Source: an uncultured Oscillospiraceae bacterium
Lineage (GTDB): Bacteria; Bacillota; Clostridia; Oscillospirales; Ruminococcaceae
Reading direction: 5' to 3'
DNA: 6,256 nucleotides
Assembly (NCBI GenBank): GCA_950097605.1
Contig: CATNEU010000095.1
Location: 1 to 6,256, forward strand
Each line of letters opens with the position of its first letter. Position 1 is the stretch's first letter. This document shows positions 1 to 6,256 of the stretch, piece after piece. A program made the position numbers and the translations under genes. The notes beneath the pieces were generated by a model. It saw nothing but the letters and a program-made list of their open reading frames with translations, made no database searches and was not told the origin of the DNA.

Positions 1-1
1 C

Positions 2-2527
<2,526 letters not shown>

Positions 2528-2564
2528 GTCCTTCTTTCTTTGAAGAGGGTGCAATAGGTTTTTC

Positions 2565-2605
2565 AAAAAAGGCAACCACAGAATCTGTGGTTGCCTTTTC
2601 TTTTG
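2565..2605 (+). terminator. Rho-independent terminator of ppdK
   Basis: The left arm 2567-2581 (AAAAGGCAACCACAG) pairs perfectly with 2585-2599 (CTGTGGTTGCCTTTT), giving a 15-bp stem with a 3-nt AAT loop. A T-rich tail (TTTTCTTTTG) follows. It lies about 40 bases after the ppdK stop on the same strand, so it ends the ppdK transcript. The A-run on the left arm also allows some termination from the other side. Confidence 0.93.
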
Positions 2606-2635
2606 TTTCCCGGCTGGATGTTTCCCTTGTCTTTT

Positions 2636-2709
2636 TATTTTTGGTTTGTTCTTTTTCACCCATATTTCTAGTTTGTCACGCAGGCGTGCTGTGGACACTT
2701 TTTTTCTTT
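2636..2709. repeat. Decayed copy of the adjacent 74-bp tandem repeat
   Basis: This stretch aligns loosely with the units that follow. TTTGTCACGCAGGCGTGCTG then GGACAC and a long T-run stand where the clear units have TTTGTCGCGCGGGCCGTGAC then GGGCCC and a T-run, in the same phase. The GC-rich core keeps a different small dyad (CACGC / GCGTG near 2678-2690). It reads as an old, diverged unit at the ppdK edge of the array. It could also be chance similarity in T-rich DNA. Confidence 0.5.
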
Positions 2710-3004
2710 TTCTTATTAACTTTTTAATTCATCTGTCTTTTCATTTGTCGCGCGGGCCGTGACGGGCCCTTCCTTTTTTCGTTCTCTTCTTAACCTTTTG
2801 ATTCATCTATCTTTTCACTTGTCGCTCAGGCCGTGACGGGCCCTTCCTTTTTCTTTCTCTTCTTAACCTTTTGATTCATCTATCTTTTCACTTGTCGCTC
2901 GGGCCGTGACAGGCCCATCCTTTTTTCGTTCTCTTCTTAACCTTTTGATTCATCTATCTTTTCATTTGTCGCTCGGGCCGCGACGGGCCCATCCTTTTTT
3001 GTGA
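2710..3004. repeat. Tandem array, four units of about 74 bp, each with a GC hairpin and T-run
   Basis: Units begin at about 2710, 2784, 2857 and 2931, giving periods of 74, 73 and 74. Units 2-4 share an identical 34-base first half (CTCTTCTTAACC onward to TCTTTTCA), then TTGTCGCTC, a GC-rich dyad, and a T-run. The dyad arms are 2754-2758/2765-2769, 2829-2832/2839-2842 (shortened to 4 bp by one change), 2901-2905/2912-2916 and 2975-2979/2986-2990. They form GGGCC/GGCCC with a 6-nt loop (GTGACG, GTGACG, GTGACA, GCGACG). Each is followed by TTCC or ATCC and five or six T on the + strand, so it looks like a weak intrinsic terminator read from the ppdK side. The period is not a multiple of three and every frame is stopped within a unit, so it is non-coding. 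Its function is unknown. Confidence 0.9.
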
Positions 3005-3083
3005 GAGAAATGCACGAATGCCCGTATTAAGGCATATTTCGGCCATTTTGTATATTACGTGTATACTACAATGCTAGGCGCAA
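3005..3083. other. AT-rich gene-free stretch with weak dyads; possible prophage boundary
   Basis: There is no credible gene here. Two structures are visible. One is a bulged hairpin, CGAATGCC (3015-3022) against GGCA-TAT-TTCG (3031-3041). The other is an imperfect 22-base dyad, TGTATATTACGTGTATACTACA (3049-3070), whose outer four base pairs match. A TATACT hexamer (3062-3067) resembles a -10 box, but no good -35 stands 17 bases upstream and no + strand gene follows. This stretch lies between the repeat array and the phage terminator, so it is one place where an attachment core could sit, but no second att copy is available in the window to test that. Confidence 0.3.
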
Positions 3084-3116
3084 GAAAAGCCCCGGGGATT
3101 TTTCCCCGGGGCTTTC
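3084..3116 (-). terminator. Rho-independent terminator of the phage lysis operon
   Basis: A perfect 13-bp stem joins 3086-3098 (AAAGCCCCGGGGA) and 3103-3115 (TCCCCGGGGCTTT) around a TTTT loop. Read on the minus strand it ends in GGGGCTTTTCTTG, so the T-tract lies beyond the amidase stop, which is only four bases away. It closes the leftward late operon. On the + strand the tail is CTTTCGCG, a poorer terminator, but the hairpin may still hinder rightward read-through. Confidence 0.92.
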
Positions 3117-3119
3117 GCG

Positions 3120-3800
3120 TTATTCCTTGATATCCGCGCGCCGCACCCAACTATAGATGCCCTTGAGCAACACCCGGTCCCCGTCGATCTGCGCCACAGT
3201 GTCCGTCTTGCCCTTAACCCAGTCGGGAATACACTGGTCTGTTGCGTAGGTGGTTGCGCTAGGCTTGACCGTCACCGTGTCGCCCACGGCCAGCTCGCGC
3301 GCCTGTCCGGACGCGCTGCCGGCAGACAGAGCAGCCTTGACCATATCGAGATACCGGGACCAGCCGCGATCCAGCGTTCGGTGCGGGCAGTATTTCCCGC
3401 TGAAATCCTGATGCTTGAACACCTTGTTCACACCCCAACCATGCCGGCGCAAGATATCGGCGGTCAGTGCGGCGGCATTGCGTTCGGCGGCCTCAAATTT
3501 GGGGCCGCCGCTTTTACTGTAGCAGATTTCGATTGCGATGCCATAGCGGTTTCCCTTACCGTTGCCGCCGTCGCCGGCATGCCAGCCGTTCCGGTTCTCC
3601 GGGATGCCCTGGACAACTCCCAGGTCGTCCACAGCATAGTGATACGACACCTCGTTGTCGTTGCGGATCATATAGGAAATCTCCGCCTCCGCGCTCGCGT
3701 CGTTGGCCGTGTTGTGGATCACAACAAATTGTGGTGTCATGCTGTACGGGCACTTGATAGCATATTTACTGGCCGGAACCAGGTTTTGAATGACTTTCAT
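3120..3800 (-). CDS. Phage endolysin: N-acetylmuramoyl-L-alanine amidase (Amidase_2) with SH3-like C-terminus
   Basis: This 226-aa lysin is predicted to cleave the bond between MurNAc and L-Ala of the peptidoglycan stem. Residues about 15-150 form the zinc amidase fold: H29 in FVVIHNTAN, SYHYAVDD (52-59), NGWHAGDG (71-78), YGIAIEIC (86-93), and H130/K136/C138 in KHQDFSGKYCPH. The H-x7-C spacing, with Lys two residues before Cys, is the T7 lysozyme arrangement (two His and one Cys as zinc ligands). After an Ala/Ser/Gly-rich linker (158-167), residues about 169-226 (VGDTVTVKPSA, IPDWVKGKTDTV, RVLLKGIYSWV) form a small beta, SH3-like wall-binding region common in clostridial phage lysins. There is no signal peptide, so release depends on the holin upstream. 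The ATG at 3800 is chosen over longer frames because AAAGGAAG lies six bases before it and it begins 16 bp after the holin stop. Confidence 0.95.
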   Translation of the reverse strand: MKVIQNLVPASKYAIKCPYSMTPQFVVIHNTANDASAEAEISYMIRNDNEVSYHYAVDDLGVVQGIPENRNGWHAGDGGNGKGNRYGIAIEICYSKSGGPKFEAAERNAAALTADILRRHGWGVNKVFKHQDFSGKYCPHRTLDRGWSRYLDMVKAALSAGSASGQARELAVGDTVTVKPSATTYATDQCIPDWVKGKTDTVAQIDGDRVLLKGIYSWVRRADIKE

Positions 3801-3806
3801 ATATAT

Positions 3807-3814
3807 CTTCCTTT
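3807..3814 (-). promoter_or_regulatory. Ribosome binding site of the amidase
   Basis: Read on the minus strand this is AAAGGAAG, six bases before ATG 3800. It decides the start: the reading frame stays open up to 3956, but that extension would overlap the holin gene and encodes an Arg/Ser-rich, unlikely sequence. Confidence 0.85.
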
Positions 3815-3816
3815 CG

Positions 3817-4131
3817 TTATCGTGTGGGATTTTGACCGTCGTCCGTCTTGCCTGCCTGCTTGACGACCTGGTTGACATACACACTAGCGCCAGCGCAGAG
3901 CACGCCCTGCGTGACCGCCGTGAACGCCGCGAGCAGCATGTCCCGATACCCCGCAAAGCTACCTGTCGCCAGCACCCAAACGCAGGACAGCAGCACGCCG
4001 GCCAGCCCCAGGGCGAGCGGGATTAGCTTATCCGGGCAGAGGGCAGAGCGCTTCAGGCCCGCTCCGATCAGGTAGAGGACCGGGATCAGGATCAGCAGCT
4101 CGGGCTTAATGTAATTTTGCAGATTTTCCAT
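3817..4131 (-). CDS. Phage holin, Hol44 / Phage_holin_5_2-like
   Basis: This 104-aa membrane protein is predicted to form the lesion that lets the downstream amidase reach the wall. Three hydrophobic segments are visible: about 11-27 (LLILIPVLYLIGAG), 36-56 (LIPLALGLAGVLLSCVWVL) and 66-88 (LLAAFTAVTQGVLCAGASVYV). They are followed by a short polar, charged tail (91-104, KQAGKTDDGQNPTR). The opening IKPELLILIPVLYLIG, the loop K-x-P/C-P-D-K-L-I-P, and TAVTQGVLCAGASVYVNQ are typical of the superfamily V holins (Hol44 type) of clostridial phages, a family match recalled rather than searched. ATG 4131 is preferred because GAAAGGGG stands eight bases before it; an in-frame TTG at 4149 has no such site. 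The gene begins 21 bp after the coiled-coil gene and ends 16 bp before the amidase. Confidence 0.9.
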   Translation of the reverse strand: MENLQNYIKPELLILIPVLYLIGAGLKRSALCPDKLIPLALGLAGVLLSCVWVLATGSFAGYRDMLLAAFTAVTQGVLCAGASVYVNQVVKQAGKTDDGQNPTR

Positions 4132-4139
4132 ATAGTTTT

Positions 4140-4147
4140 CCCCTTTC
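4140..4147 (-). promoter_or_regulatory. Ribosome binding site of the holin
   Basis: On the minus strand this is GAAAGGGG, eight bases before ATG 4131. It favours that ATG over the upstream in-frame TTG at 4149. Confidence 0.75.
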
Positions 4148-4152
4148 AATTT

Positions 4153-4449
4153 TTAGCGATTGTTTAGCATTTCGTCAATGCGGTCAATACGTTTATGCGC
4201 GGAAGCGGCGCTCGCCTCCGCGCGGGCCAGCCGCTCGGTGATTGATCCCACGTCGCGCGCCAGCTCCCGTTGCTTGTCCAGGATTTCACGGGTGCGCTCT
4301 TTGATGCATTCAATGTCCGAGCGCAAGCCAGCCTCCTGCGCGCCGTCCGAGCGGCAGTCCTTCCTCAGGCCGGTGCGGTAAGCGACGAACGAGAACACAA
4401 TCGTGCAGACAGTCCCCGCAATACCGATCAACAATGCCAGATCATCCAT
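4153..4449 (-). CDS. Lysis-cassette membrane protein with one TM segment and coiled coil
   Basis: This 98-aa protein stands directly upstream of the holin. Residues about 3-24 (DLALLIGIAGTVCTIVFSFVAY) are a single hydrophobic segment with Arg/Lys just after it (25-33), suggesting an N-out anchor with the rest in the cytoplasm. Residues about 39-95 are a charged helix with heptad-like spacing (IECIKERTREILDKQRELA, then IDRIDEML), predicted to form a coiled coil. Small proteins of this build are frequent beside holins in Firmicute phages. They recall XhlA-type hemolysin/lysis helpers, but XhlA carries its membrane segment at the C-terminus, so the order here is reversed and I do not give it that name. 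It may be a holin partner or an antiholin. The start is supported by AGGGAGG six bases before ATG 4449 (at 4456-4462). Confidence 0.85.
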   Translation of the reverse strand: MDDLALLIGIAGTVCTIVFSFVAYRTGLRKDCRSDGAQEAGLRSDIECIKERTREILDKQRELARDVGSITERLARAEASAASAHKRIDRIDEMLNNR

Positions 4450-4464
4450 ACAATTCCTCCCTTG

Positions 4465-4490
4465 CGGCTGTCATAGGACAGCCGTTTTTT
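4465..4490 (+). terminator. Hairpin inside the lysis operon, terminator-like on the + (antisense) strand
   Basis: CGGCTGTC (4465-4472) pairs perfectly with GACAGCCG (4477-4484) around an ATAG loop, and six T (4485-4490) follow on the + strand. That orientation is antisense to the phage operon, so it can act as an intrinsic terminator for rightward transcription. On the operon's own strand the hairpin has no T-tract after it. It lies between the 73-aa gene stop and the AGGGAGG site of the 98-aa gene, where it could instead act as an mRNA structure or processing site. Confidence 0.65.
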
Positions 4491-4710
4491 ACTCAGCCGG
4501 GTTCCAATTCGGACTTTCAAGCAGCTCGTCGAGCGCCGCGCCCGGGCACTGGTAGATCTGCACCTCCGGGCGAACCTCCAAATCAGGGATGAGCCGACGT
4601 GCAAACTCCTCATGCACCAATGCGAGTGTGCCGTCCACCGACTTCCGCCAGTGCTGGGGGGCAAATCCGTGCGCCTCCCAGAAGGCCACGGCCGCTACTG
4701 CAAATCTCAT
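4489..4710 (-). CDS. Small phage protein of unknown function (73 aa)
   Basis: I do not recognise this family with certainty. The protein is soluble and acidic towards its C-terminus. It opens MRFAVAAVAFWEAHGF, then APQHWRKSVDGTLALVHEEFA (17-37), then PDLEVRPEVQIYQC and a Trp-containing tail (NWNPAE). The start ATG at 4710 overlaps the upstream TGA in an ATGA arrangement, and AGGAGG lies seven bases before it, so translation is likely coupled to the 61-aa gene. Its place between tail genes and holin is typical of small accessory proteins of clostridial prophages. The N-terminal hydrophobic run is short and contains W and E, so it is a poor membrane segment or signal peptide. The coding call rests on the ribosome binding site, coupling and phase; the function is open. 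Confidence 0.8.
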   Translation of the reverse strand: MRFAVAAVAFWEAHGFAPQHWRKSVDGTLALVHEEFARRLIPDLEVRPEVQIYQCPGAALDELLESPNWNPAE

Positions 4711-4892
4711 ACCATATCCTCCTCTGGAGCTGCTGGCGTGCAAGCGGCATCAATCGCGGCGGCATCTGTCTCGGTGAGGATACCGCGGGCGATATAGTTG
4801 GCGGTCATGGTTACGATTGCCGGCCGGCTAAACTCGCCAGTCATGTAGCCCTCGATGAGGCCATCAATAAGCCATTGTGCAAGGTCAAACAT
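4707..4892 (-). CDS. XkdX-like small phage protein (61 aa)
   Basis: This short protein lies between the tail genes and the lysis cassette, the place where PBSX-type and clostridial phages carry XkdX. Residues 1-19 form an amphipathic helix (MFDLAQWLIDGLIEGYMTG). Residues about 24-50 (PAIVTMTANYIARGILTETDAAAIDAA) have the XkdX-like pattern of a helix followed by G-x-(I/L)-T-E-x-(D/E) and a second helix. The tail is acidic and disordered (PAAPEEDMV). ATG 4892 follows the preceding TAG with no gap, and GGGAGG lies ten bases upstream, inside the previous gene. The XkdX assignment is by pattern and position, not by search. The role of XkdX in the phage particle is itself poorly known. Confidence 0.78.
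   Translation of the reverse strand: MFDLAQWLIDGLIEGYMTGEFSRPAIVTMTANYIARGILTETDAAAIDAACTPAAPEEDMV
4718..4723 (-). promoter_or_regulatory. Ribosome binding site of the 73-aa gene
   Basis: On the minus strand this is AGGAGG, seven bases before ATG 4710. It sits inside the end of the 61-aa gene and fixes the ATGA overlap start rather than the upstream in-frame TTG at 4743. Confidence 0.85.
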
Positions 4893-5870
4893 CTATACCG
4901 TGCCTCCCATTTTAATAATTGCGTTGCGCAATCGCGCAAGCTCGTTGGACAGATATACCGTGCTGTCCCGCGTGTATTCCACAGCCACCGCGCCGTCGTC
5001 GGCCGCTGCCTGCAGCTCCAGTGCCCGTGGGGCAACTTCCCGTGGTCCCGCGAGCTGCGAGACCACTGGTTCCGCGAGCGGATAGTATACCGTGACCGGA
5101 TGCGCGGCAAGCCAGGCTTTCCAGCCCGCCAAATCCGCGGCGACGGCGGTTGGCACGCAGACCGCAAACAGATCACCTTTGGGCGAAAGTCCAATTGCTT
5201 CCAGACCCGTTTGGATGGAGTAGTATTCGCCAGAGGTATGAGCCGATGGGAAGTGCGTGCTGCGCAGCCCCTTGTTGTCGACCGCCGCTGAAGGTATCCG
5301 CAAGGATACAATGGACGTATAATAGGAGGTTGTGTCCTTATTTTCCGCCCATATCCTCCAGGTCTCGTTCCCGGTCAGGGTTGTGCATCCGACGCGGCGC
5401 ACCAGCTTGCCGGACACCACGTCGTATCCATCCCATAACCAGGGCGTACCGTCTTTTCCCGGCAGGTTATGCAGCTCGAGTGCAGCGGGCAGCGCGATTA
5501 CCTCCTCGCCGCCCGCTGTGACCGTAATACTCGTGGGCGCGCTGCCGGTGATCGTTACGGGGTTTTCCGGCCCCTTGGTCGCGTCCGGTCCTTCGGCGGC
5601 CGGTGTTTCTGCCGATAACCCTGCCGCTTCCAGCCGGTGCAATGCCGCGCCGGTCCATGCATCCGCGACCTGCACCGGCGCACCCTGCGCCGTCCCGATA
5701 ATCGCCGGGCCGTATTTCTGGTCGGCCTGCTTGAGGACGCCGCCTCCGATATGTCCGCCGACCTCCCGCACCGACACGCTGCGCGTTGCGTCCGATTGTT
5801 CAATCAGCAGCAGGTCGGTATCCTCTATGATTTCCGCCTGCGGCAGGTCTTTGACTATCTTGTTTGCCAT
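4893..5870 (-). CDS. Phage tail / baseplate-associated structural protein (325 aa)
   Basis: The N-terminus (VKDLPQAEIIEDTDLLLIEQSDATRSVSVREV, about 6-37) is the 'D-L-P ... D-x-D-L-L-L-I-E' module found at the start of many phage tail-fibre and receptor-binding proteins, probably its docking part. Residues about 75-130 are Ala/Pro/Thr-rich and linker-like. From about 132 (LELHNLPGKDGTPWLWDGYDVVSGKLVRRVG) through WRIW (171-174), THFPSA (205-210) and AWLAAHPVTVYYPLAEP (252-268) it follows a sequence pattern seen in clostridial prophage tail-tip or minor structural proteins. The C-terminus (about 303-320) is a short helix that may trimerise the protein. Its likely role is surface recognition or tail-tip structure; the exact role is not determined. 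ATG 5870 has AGGAGGG about seven bases upstream (5877-5883), within the end of the LamG gene, two bases from that gene's stop. Confidence 0.82.
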   Translation of the reverse strand: MANKIVKDLPQAEIIEDTDLLLIEQSDATRSVSVREVGGHIGGGVLKQADQKYGPAIIGTAQGAPVQVADAWTGAALHRLEAAGLSAETPAAEGPDATKGPENPVTITGSAPTSITVTAGGEEVIALPAALELHNLPGKDGTPWLWDGYDVVSGKLVRRVGCTTLTGNETWRIWAENKDTTSYYTSIVSLRIPSAAVDNKGLRSTHFPSAHTSGEYYSIQTGLEAIGLSPKGDLFAVCVPTAVAADLAGWKAWLAAHPVTVYYPLAEPVVSQLAGPREVAPRALELQAAADDGAVAVEYTRDSTVYLSNELARLRNAIIKMGGTV

Positions 5871-5872
5871 GT

Positions 5873-6256
5873 CTATCCCTCCTCAATTTGTATGGCGTCT
5901 CCACCCTGCGTGACCAGCAGGTCGCCCGCCTGTGTGGTAAGCTGCACACCGCCCGTGTGGATGGAGCGAATCTCCTCCGCTGTCAGCGCCTCGCCATACA
6001 GCCGGATTTCGTGGAAAATACAGGTGCTCATCGTTGCCGAACCCATGTTTTCATAGGCGCCCACCAGCACTTTGCGCGTGGAGTTGACTAGCGGCGCCGT
6101 GTGCGTGAGTGTTGTGACCTGCTCGCCGTCAATGTAGATCCTGCCGGTGCTGCCGTCATAGGTGTATCCCAACAGATACCGCTGCCCATCTTGCAGCTCA
6201 TACGCCACGTTGATATCCGTGCCGGACAATGTCATGCCGATCCGGCGGTTGGAGAC
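5873..6256 (-). CDS. Phage tail protein with C-terminal LamG / concanavalin-like domain, N-terminus outside window
   Basis: The reading frame runs open to the right edge (VSNRRIG precedes the first in-window Met), so this is the last 127 residues of a longer protein. RYLLGYTYDGSTGRIYIDGEQVTTLTH, then LVGAYENMG, then HEIRLYGEALTAEEIRSIH is the classic end of a LamG-like (Laminin_G_3 / concanavalin A-like) beta-sandwich: the strand with Y-D-G-x-x-G-x-x-x-Y-I-D-G and the closing 'E-I-R-L-Y-x-x-x-L-T-x-x-E-I' motif. A short degenerate repeat follows (TTQAGD, VTQGGD) and an acidic end. Such domains bind carbohydrate on tail fibres, so a host-surface binding role is likely. It is followed after two bases by the 325-aa gene. 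Its start and full domain content cannot be seen. Confidence 0.85.
   Translation of the reverse strand, partial: VSNRRIGMTLSGTDINVAYELQDGQRYLLGYTYDGSTGRIYIDGEQVTTLTHTAPLVNSTRKVLVGAYENMGSATMSTCIFHEIRLYGEALTAEEIRSIHTGGVQLTTQAGDLLVTQGGDAIQIEEG

Noticed and set aside
2710..3000. Short minus-strand micro-ORFs in the repeat units, for example MNQKVKKRTKKG... of about 17-21 codons
   Set aside because: They recur only because the repeat recurs. The 73/74-bp period breaks the frame, the ATG has no ribosome binding site, the leftmost unit has ATG-AAT-TAA, and lengths differ between units. This is better read as non-coding repeat DNA.
2710..3004. CRISPR array
   Set aside because: The units are contiguous copies with no unique spacers of uniform size and no cas genes nearby, and both halves of each unit are conserved.
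3039..3067. Possible + strand promoter with TATACT at 3062-3067
   Set aside because: There is no acceptable -35 at the right distance, the amidase terminator hairpin follows within 20 bases, and no + strand gene lies downstream.
3381..3863. A 160-codon + strand open frame opposite the amidase
   Set aside because: It is a shadow of the amidase gene. It has no ribosome binding site or recognisable motif, and the minus-strand frame carries the zinc site and family signature.
3801..3956. N-terminal extension of the amidase to base 3956
   Set aside because: It would overlap the holin gene by nearly half and encodes an Arg/Ser-rich stretch. The ribosome binding site at 3807-3814 fixes the start at 3800.
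4599..5291. A 230-codon + strand open frame across the small phage genes
   Set aside because: It crosses several well-supported minus-strand genes. Its product is rich in Arg, Cys and His with no domain, as expected of antisense reading in G+C-rich DNA.

Overview
The window looks like chromosomal DNA from a G+C-rich anaerobic Firmicute, probably a gut clostridium of the Oscillospiraceae/Ruminococcaceae type. Three things suggest this: a clostridial-type pyruvate phosphate dikinase, strong AGGAGG-class ribosome binding sites, and a prophage late region built like those of clostridial siphophages. This is inference from gene content and style; no species is assigned.

Layout. Bases 2-2527 (+) hold all but about the first 34 codons of ppdK, a host metabolic gene that interconverts pyruvate and phosphoenolpyruvate. 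It is followed by a strong intrinsic terminator (2567-2605). Bases 2528-3119 carry no credible gene. They hold the ppdK terminator, a tandem array of four roughly 74-bp units (2710-3004) with a decayed fifth copy on its ppdK side, an AT-rich stretch with weak dyads (3005-3083), and a second strong terminator (3084-3116) that serves the opposite strand.

Bases 3120-6256 (-) are a tightly packed block of phage genes read towards ppdK. In transcription order they are: the C-terminus of a LamG-like tail protein, a 325-aa tail or baseplate-associated protein, a 61-aa XkdX-like protein, an unrecognised 73-aa protein, a 98-aa protein with one membrane segment and a coiled coil, a three-segment holin, and a zinc N-acetylmuramoyl-L-alanine amidase with a C-terminal SH3-like wall-binding region. 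Spacings are 2 bp, 0 bp, an ATGA overlap, 39 bp, 21 bp and 16 bp, so this is one late operon whose promoter lies outside the window. The tail genes would help with host recognition. The holin would open the membrane and the amidase would then cut peptidoglycan.

The operon ends at the amidase and its terminator, and a housekeeping gene lies less than 600 bp further on. A prophage (or phage-derived element) end, and possibly an attachment site, is therefore expected between 2606 and 3083, but no integrase or duplicated att sequence is visible. The less ordinary items are the hairpin-bearing tandem array, an 8-bp hairpin inside the lysis operon that looks like a terminator on the antisense strand, and the two small unrecognised proteins between tail and holin. 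I see no clear sign of a wholly new system.
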